A stretch of 64,000 nt of DNA, from contig CM030364.1 of assembly GCA_017893485.1 (NCBI GenBank), positions 39,845,825 to 39,909,824 of the forward strand. Direction: 5' to 3'. The stretch is from Hemerocallis citrina (Eukaryota; Streptophyta; Magnoliopsida; Asparagales; Asphodelaceae). Of this stretch, positions 57,864 through 64,000 are shown one piece after another. The translations under genes were made by a program, and so were the position numbers. The notes under the pieces were generated by a model. It worked only from the letters and a program-made list of their open reading frames with translations, was not told where the DNA came from and searched no databases. Numbering within the stretch: position 1 is the stretch's first letter; each line of letters opens with the position of its first letter.

Positions 57864-58048
57864 GAGTAATGCTACACTCACTACTAATTTCATTATATTT
57901 TTCTTACCAATTTTATTATATTTTTCTTTGCTATCTTAGATGTCACACTTCAGTAGGTAGAAAAAAAAAGAGTAAATGGGGAGATTCTGTTCAACCTAAA
58001 ATACTAAAAAGAATAGTAGTGAAATTGGTAGTGTATAAAGCATTATTG
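57864..58048. mobile_element. Small MITE just 3' of FOLB
   Basis: 185 bp; imperfect terminal inverted repeats GAGTAATGCTACACTCACTA and CAATAATGCTTTATACACTA; 9-bp TSD TTTAATTAA at 57855-57863 and 58049-58057, suggesting a Mutator-like origin. The TSD is AT-rich, so the exact length is less certain. Confidence 0.65.
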
Positions 58049-58250
58049 TTTAATTAATTTTCTTCTATATTTAATGTTTGAAAAATGTGTCAGTTTTGGT
58101 GTCGCCAACACCAAACATCTTGAAGAAGTTTTCTGGAGGTCTTCCGATCTCTGTTGGTCTTATCTAATCGGGTGAGACCTGATTTGTGGTTAAACCTGTA
58201 TTTATTAAATTTTATATAAAAAATAAATTTTATTTTATTTTATGGAGATC

Positions 58251-58340
58251 ATTATAATGGGAACGAAAGTGTCTAAAAGTGTGTAGGTTATCTACACACT
58301 TTTATCTGCACACTTTTAGACACTTTCGTGCCCATTATAA
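58251..58340. repeat. 90-bp near-perfect palindrome
   Basis: The arm ATTATAATGGGAACGAAAGT continues for about 36 bases and pairs with the right arm ending CACTTTCGTGCCCATTATAA with two mismatches. A smaller hairpin GTGTAG-GTTAT-CTACAC lies within. The outer word ATTATAATGGG is shared with the Helitron 5' ends in this window. Confidence 0.8.
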
Positions 58341-58345
58341 GTAGA

Positions 58346-58380
58346 CTAGATTTGCCTGTGGGCACGTGCCTACGGCACGT
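58346..58380 (-). other. Helitron-like 3' end abutting a Helitron-like 5' end
   Basis: The minus strand reads ACGTGCCGTAGGCACGT (hairpin), GCCCACAGGCAAAT, then CTAG at 58349-58346, directly followed by TCTACTTATAATGGGC. The second word is like the 5' end of the same Helitron family, so two termini are joined tail to head. Confidence 0.5.
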
Positions 58381-58716
58381 CTTTGGAACGATACAACACA
58401 CGAAAAGCCCTGTAAACAGTAAAACAATAATTATGTAGTTCAAGTTTGAATAGTATGACAATAATTAGTTGTAAATAAAAGTCCATGTTTCTATTAGTAT
58501 ATGTTGAAAAATAATTATAAATGAGGGTGTAAAATCAAACTTCTTAGAATTTTAAGGGTGGAAAATGATCAACTTCTTAGAATTTTTATCAAGTTTGAAT
58601 CATGATGAATCTAATTTTTATTAAGAATTTAAGATGGATGTTTTTTTTGCATTGTATGACTTGCCTAACTAATTACTATTTCAGTCTCTGAGCATCCAGT
58701 TGTGAGAGCTAAAATA

Positions 58717-58920
58717 TCTCTACTATTTTAATTGCAGAGTTTGTCACCAAACAAACTTCATTTGTAACCAAACGAACACGTGCATTGTAACCAAACAAAC
58801 ACGTGCAATGCACATGCATAATTAATATAAAGAAGGTCTTAGGTTCGATACCAGACAACGTCAGATTTTTTTTAAATATATATATTTATAAAGACGTGCA
58901 TCGCAAATGTAAATTACTAG
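58717..58920 (+). mobile_element. Short Helitron
   Basis: Starts TCTCTACTATTTTAATTG after an A and ends TGTAAATTACTAG before a T. Interior TAATATAAAG and AGACGTGCATCGCA match the 40513-40717 copy; the terminal hairpin has decayed. 204 bp. Confidence 0.7.
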
Positions 58921-59095
58921 TATGTATATATGCATATTTGAAAATAGCATTTTGTTATTTAGCTGCAGTGGATAAAAGGTAAAATATAGCAAAGTTATAG
59001 AAAATTTAAACGGATAAAACATAATTTTCGTCCGTCTAAATTTGTGTGATTTTTTAAAGATTTTTCATTTTTTAACAATTTATATATAGAGAAAT

Positions 59096-59452
59096 CTTCG
59101 GTTGCACACTACTTTGGTGAGCACTCCGTGTGAGCACTCCGTGAGCACTCACGAAATAGAGCACCTATGAAAAATCCGAACCGCTTATATTGTTCTATAT
59201 GCCTAAGATAGCCTAAAAATAAAAAATCAAGTAATTTGAAGTTCATTTGCCCATGATTTACATCATCACAAAATTGTATGGCTGAAAATTCTAACAGCAT
59301 GATGGATGGGCAAATGAACTTCATATTACTTGATTTTTTATTTTTAGGCTATCTTAGGCATATTAAACAACATGAACGGATCAGATTTTTCATAGGTGCT
59401 CTACTTCGTGAGTGCTCACGGAGTGCTCACCAAAAGTAGTGTGCAACCGAAG
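59096..59452. mobile_element. Fold-back MITE with ~160-bp arms
   Basis: Arms CTTCGGTTGCACACTACTTT and AAAAGTAGTGTGCAACCGAA continue inward, both including GCACTCACGAA, CACCTATGAAAAATC and TAGCCTAAAAATAAAAAATC. The left arm has an extra TGAGCACTCCGTG duplication. The centre is short and non-coding. Flanks are TATATA-rich, so the TSD cannot be fixed. Confidence 0.8.
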
Positions 59453-59458
59453 GGGACT

Positions 59459-59461
<3 letters not shown>

Positions 59462-59517
<56 letters not shown>
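59462..59517. repeat. (AT)n microsatellite
   Basis: About 28 uninterrupted TA units. Likely polymorphic in length. Confidence 0.95.
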
Positions 59518-59520
<3 letters not shown>

Positions 59521-59563
59521 TTAGTCTATTATGAAATGGTGAGATGGGCTCCTTATCGTGAGC

Positions 59564-60030
59564 GGGAGATTTCAGCCATCCGATCACGTTTGATTGCGAT
59601 CGAACGGCTGAGATCTCCAGCCGCTTATCTCCAGATATGTTGAGGGGTAAAGGGGGTATAATCGAAATCCCCCTATCTCTTATCTTCTCACGCTCTCCTC
59701 TCTCCCGCTCTCTATCTTCTCCCGCTCTCTAGCGAAACCCTAATCCCTCTCTTATCTTCTCACGCTCTCTCTCCCGCTCTCGATCTTCGTCCCGATCTCT
59801 TCGAAACCCTAATCCCTATCTCTTCCCTTCTCACGCTCTCTCTCCCATCTCTATCTTCGTCCAGCTCTCTTCGAAACCCTAATCACCACCAAAGTGGAGC
59901 TCTCTCTCTCCCGCTCTCTTTCTTCGTCACTTGTGTAAACCCAACTCCACGAAAAACCCCATCTCCAGCCGCTTATCTTCAGATCTGTTGAGGGGTAAAA
60001 AGGGTATAATCGAAATCCCCCTATCTTCCT
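59564..60030. repeat. Hairpin and duplicated ~60-bp block with CT-rich spacer
   Basis: GGAGATTTCAGCCATCCGAT and ATCGAACGGCTGAGATCTCC (59564-59616) form an inverted repeat. The block AGCCGCTTATCT...GGGTATAATCGAAATCCCCC occurs at 59619-59680 and again at 59967-60028. Between them lie several CTCTCTCCCGCTCTC and GAAACCCTAATC units. It looks like a transposon or gene leader but has no reading frame. Confidence 0.55.
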
Positions 60031-60544
60031 TATCATCTCGCGACCAAAGAAGAGCTCTCTCAAGTTCGTTCTCTCTCTCCGATAAGATCTCCAGACCGCG
60101 ATAAGGGTTTCGATTTCTACTCTCAGTGGGTTCTGCCTCTCTCAGATTCCGGAGGGAAGTGTTTGATTCTCATAAATTCTTTTATGATTTCTGTTTAATT
60201 TCTTGCAGTTTCATTCGGTTTTGTGTAGGCAATGATGAGATTGATTTTGATATAAGTTGGTTATTAATTTTTGGGGATTGAAATTATTGTTTTTGAAGCG
60301 TATTTGGTTGTGTGCCATGATAATTATTCAACCTTGAATATAGTTTGGGGTATGAGCGGGAGAGAAGATGGTGAAGAAATGAAATAAAGGTTTTTGAATG
60401 CCCAATGCCCTCAACACTTACCTTACATTTGTGTGATTTGAGTCTAGCTTAATTCATCTGATTTTTGGGTAGTGATGCAGAACACTTTATGATCTGAATA
60501 ATTATTTCAAGCTTGTTGTATTTATTCTTGATTATATATCTATC
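60031..60544. other. Spacer, leader-like, no coding region found
   Basis: A possible 5'UTR-type stretch with CTCTCTCAGATTCCGG and a TTTCTTGCAG acceptor-like word at about 60200. No ORF follows, so no gene is called. Confidence 0.35.
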
Positions 60545-60564
60545 CACTACAAAAGAAACTCGAT

Positions 60565-61130
60565 TTCCCGGCGTTTTTTGACGTCTTTACCGGCATTTTT
60601 TACGCCGGTGAAACTTTCACCGGCGTTTATAATAGCGCCGGTCCAAATGCCGCCGAAGCGAGCGTCGCGGAAAGGAAGGGGTCTACACCGGCGGTTTTAG
60701 TGGATGCCGGTAAATGTGATACCTACACCGGCGGCCAGAAAACGCCGGTGTATGGGGGCCTCTGAGTGCCGTCTTTTACCCCCCAATATACATTCACCGG
60801 CGGCTATAAACCGCCGGTGTTCATCAATTCACCGGTGTTTATAGAAACGCCGGTGTAGAATGAACGTATACTGGCGGTCTATGACCGCCGGTGTATGTGC
60901 GTTTATGAGTGTCCGCTTTTCCCTACTTACAAGCATCGGCGTGATCAAAAATGCCGGTGAACCCAACTACACCGGCGTTTTATAAAACGCCGGTGTTTCT
61001 TTTTACCGTTACAGCTGACGACATACACCGGCGTCTAGCCGCATACACCGGCGTTTGTGTGGACGCCGGTATATCGCACACTGCAACTAATTCAATAGAT
61101 AGACCGGCGTTTTATAAAACGTCGGTCTAG
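60565..61130. repeat. Subterminal CACCGGCG array
   Basis: Units such as ACACCGGCGTTTTATAAAAC and CGCCGGTGTA alternate in orientation, many forming short hairpins with a TTTATAAA centre (for example at 60972 and 61103). Confidence 0.85.
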
Positions 61131-62379
61131 CTATGCCCGCTTGTATTCATTTCTCCGGTTTTCCGTTCGATTTCAATTCACAGTTTCTTTTACAAAACCT
61201 GTAAACTAATTCACAACTGATTCAACCAATTTCGTTGCATATTAATGCGCAAATCACAACCAAACACAAGAATAATAAAGTTTAACACGTATCATATCCC
61301 AAATATCTCAACAAACTAATTAACAGTGTCATAATCACAACCAAATTCATTGCAAAATTAACAGTCATAATTAACAAATTAATATACCGACGAACATCCC
61401 AAATATCTCAGGTCTGACAAATATCCCAAATTAACAGTCTGACATAACTCTCATCCAAAAAAAACAGTCTGACATAACAGCAAGGAGGACATAAGAACAA
61501 TCATACAGCAAGGACACAAGAACAGCAAGGAGGACCACGGATTCATACCCTCGAGGAGCTTTAGTTCTGATCATCAGAATTTTCTTCATCTGGGCGACCG
61601 CTCTGTGAAAAAAAAAACAATAGTTTAATTCAACAGTAGACCACAATACAGAATATACATATTTTTTGAACTTGCAAAAAAATCTAACTGTATCTTAAAT
61701 TATAAGATCAAAGTGCCAATTGCAAATGAAATTGTTGATGATATATAGAGAGGTAAAATAATTACATTGCAATGCTAAAAATCCGGTACTTAATTTTGTT
61801 TTTTAAATATATCTAAAATAACAAAACAAATGAAAATTTAGTATCTAACTTGAAAACTCTATATTCTCCTTTGATTGGGAATATCCACTTCCTAAAACAG
61901 TAAAACAAATGAAAATTCAGTATCTAAGCATGTCTTTCATGGATTGTTCAGACAATCCATGAAACTGTCATCGTGGACGGAAACCAAATATAAGAAAAAT
62001 AAGAAAAATAAGATAGGGCTCATATCAAGTGTATTTTTAGGGAACTGTCATCGTGGAAGGAAACCAAATATAGAAGCCAGAAATGGAAACAGAAAGAAGA
62101 ATGGTAGAGACTTTGGATACACCAGGCTAACATAGCGGCATTTTCCTCATCTCTCTCATCCCTTGTTTCCCTTCAGCACACGAACACAAAGAGACATCAG
62201 CAACAACAGCAAGAGCGACAAGAACAACAATAATAATAAATCATTATGAACAAGATGTCTCTATATGGGTTTCCAGATCTCCACTCGAGCCCTCTCGTTC
62301 TAATCACAGCCCAACTAAGAACATAGACAACAGCCACTGAACAATCCAATCACAGCCCAATCAAAATTTGCCATCCTGG
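61131..62379. other. Probable CACTA interior, no gene recognised
   Basis: AT-rich. The only structure is a short duplication AACTGTCATCGTGGACGG at 61964 and AACTGTCATCGTGGAAGG at 62043, each followed by AAACCAAATATA. ORFs of 60-70 codons show no family features. Confidence 0.4.
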
Positions 62380-62399
62380 ATCTTAATGAAATAAGCTTC

Positions 62400-64000
62400 A
62401 GTAGCAGTAAAAGAAGATGGGGATGCTAGCAGCAAACTCAGTTTGGAAGTGAACCCATTTTTGGTTAAAAAATCATGCCAAAGATGGCAAACAGGTTACT
62501 TTAATAGTATCTTGAAATGAAAATTTCCAAAGATGCCTCAGTTCACAGTAAACCCATTTAATATCAAAAAAACATGCCAAGAAGACAATCAGATGCATGA
62601 AATGAGCTTCATTAACAGTGAAAGAAGATGGGGATGCTAGCAGCATACTCAGTTTGGAAGTGATCCCATTTCTGGTTGAAAAATCATGCCAAAGATGGCA
62701 ATCTGCAGGTTACTTTAACAGTACCTTAAAATGAAAATTTCCATTAACTGAGCTTAATTATATGTTGCTCCACTAATTCTTGTGCCCAACTAAATCTAAA
62801 ACCCAATTGTTGTGCATATCCGGACCATTTTGGCGTACGTAGCTATAGCATCCTCAGTTCACAGTAAACCCATTTAATATCAAAAAAACATGCCAAGAAG
62901 ACAATCAGATGCATGAAATGAGCTTCATTAACAGTGAAAGAAGATGGGGATGCTAGCAGCATACTCAGTTTGGTAGTGAACCCATTTTTGGTTAAAAAAT
63001 CATGCCAAAGAGGGCAATCTGCAGGTTACTTTAACAGTACCTTAAAATGAAAATTTCCATTAACTGAGCTTAATTATATGTTGCTCCACTAATTCTTGTG
63101 CCCAACTAAATCTAAAACCCAATTGTTGTGCATATCCGGACCATTTTGGCGTACGAAGCTATAGCATCCTCAGTTCACAGTGAACCCATTTAATATCAAA
63201 AACACATGCCAAGAAGACAATCAGATGCTCGAAATCAGCTTCATTAACAGTGAAAGAAGATGAGGCCTATGCTAGCAGCATTCTCAGTTTGGTAGTGAAC
63301 CCATTTTTGGTTAAAAAATCATGCCAAAGAGGGCAATCTGCAGGTTACTTTAACAGTACCTTAAAATGAAAATTTCCATTATCTGAGCTTATATGTATGT
63401 TGCTCTATCAATTCTTCAGCCCAACTAAATCTAAAACCCAATTGTTGTGCATATCCGGAGGATTTTGGCATACGTAGCTATAGCAGCCTCAGTTCACAGT
63501 AAACCCATTTAATATCAAAAAAAAACATGCCAAGAAGACAATCAGATGCATGAAATGAGCTTCATTAACAGTGAAAGAAGATGGGGATGCTAGCAGCATA
63601 CTCAGTTTGGAGGTGATCCCATTTCTGGTTAAAAAATCATGCCAAAGATGGCAATCAGGTAACTTTAACAGTACCTTAAAATGAAAATTTCCATTATCTG
63701 AGCTTATATGTTGCTCTATCAATTCTTTAGCCCAACTAAATCTAAAACCCAATTGTTGTGCATATCCGGAGGATTTTGGCATACAGCTATAGCATCCTCA
63801 GTTCACAGTGAACCCATTTAATATCAAAAAACCATGCCAAGATGACAATCAGATGCATGGAATAAGCTTCTTTAACAGTAAAAGAAGATGAAAATTCTAG
63901 CAGCATACTTACTTTGGAAGTGAACCCATTTTTGGTTAAAAAATCATGCCAAAGAGGGCAATCTGCAGGTTACTTTAACAGTATCTTGGAATAAAAATTT
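62400..64000. repeat. ~316-bp tandem array, at least five copies, continuing past the window
   Basis: The word CCTCAGTTCACAGT recurs at 62536, 62852, 63168, 63487 and 63796 (steps 316, 316, 319, 309). Each unit includes ATGCTAGCAGCATACTCAG, AAAAATCATGCCAAAG and AACCCAATTGTTGTGCATAT. The first unit is shorter. The period is not a multiple of three, arguing against coding. Confidence 0.9.

Larger units (their letters stand above)
60545..64000. mobile_element. CACTA transposon, one end, continuing past the window
   Basis: It starts CACTACAAAAGAAACTCG, the terminal signature of CACTA (En/Spm) elements. 60565-61130 carries about 20 copies of CACCGGCG or CGCCGGTG in both directions, the subterminal transposase-binding array expected inside a CACTA end. 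No transposase frame is seen in the window, and the opposite end (TTTTGTAGTG) is absent, so the element runs beyond 64000 or is truncated. Confidence 0.8.

Noticed and set aside
63489..63782. 97-codon minus-strand ORF in the 3' tandem array
   Set aside because: The repeat period (309-319) is not a multiple of three and the frame is not kept from unit to unit, so it is a chance frame.
1..64000. CRISPR array or bacterial operon structure
   Set aside because: All regular repeats are minisatellites or transposon arrays without unique spacers of fixed length; the genome is a plant's.

Overview
The window is nuclear DNA of a flowering plant, probably a dicot. It is AT-rich and packed with LTR retrotransposons, and the one intact host gene is split by typical plant introns. 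I recognise a single functional-looking host gene, a dihydroneopterin aldolase (FOLB) of folate synthesis. Its two coding exons lie at 46545-46741 and 57451-57643, with a probable 5'UTR exon near 44185-44242. Almost everything else is mobile DNA, and much of it can be resolved to the base by target-site duplications (TSDs).

1-2328: 3' part of a long LTR. 2862-20654: a decayed 17.8-kb Ty3/Gypsy element of Tat type, plus strand, with 454/451-bp LTRs. It holds gag, protease, RNase H, a second RNase H and integrase remnants, an inverted piece of reverse transcriptase, minisatellites, and a spliced antisense gene with its own promoter. An RTE-type LINE (9900-13043, minus) and a long LTR (about 14988-18103) are inserted in it. 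20777-21100: a small Helitron.

21714-36540: an endogenous pararetrovirus (Caulimoviridae-like, minus strand) with coat, movement, protease, RT and RNase H remnants, a terminal ORF, a promoter and a tRNA-Met primer site. Two solo LTRs of 3.25 and 4.1 kb interrupt it. 36796-40053: a Copia deletion derivative (minus) with a perfect TSD. 40513-41569: a cluster of short Helitron ends. 41575-43941: a Harbinger-type MITE carrying a 1.67-kb TRIM-like retroelement.

44150-57900: FOLB. Its first intron carries a second 691-bp copy of the Harbinger MITE. Its second intron is 10.7 kb long because of a nest: a Mutator-like fold-back element, inside it a Gypsy (A), inside that a second Gypsy (B), inside B's LTR a solo LTR (C). 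A hAT MITE sits in A's 3' LTR. A and B are non-autonomous chromoviruses that keep gag, the integrase tail and a chromodomain but lack the catalytic pol core.

57864-60540: small MITEs, palindromes, Helitron ends and an (AT)n tract. 60545-64000: the left end of a CACTA transposon with a subterminal CACCGGCG array, then a 316-bp tandem array running off the window. The only system likely to work for the host is FOLB; the rest records layered insertion, deletion and inversion.
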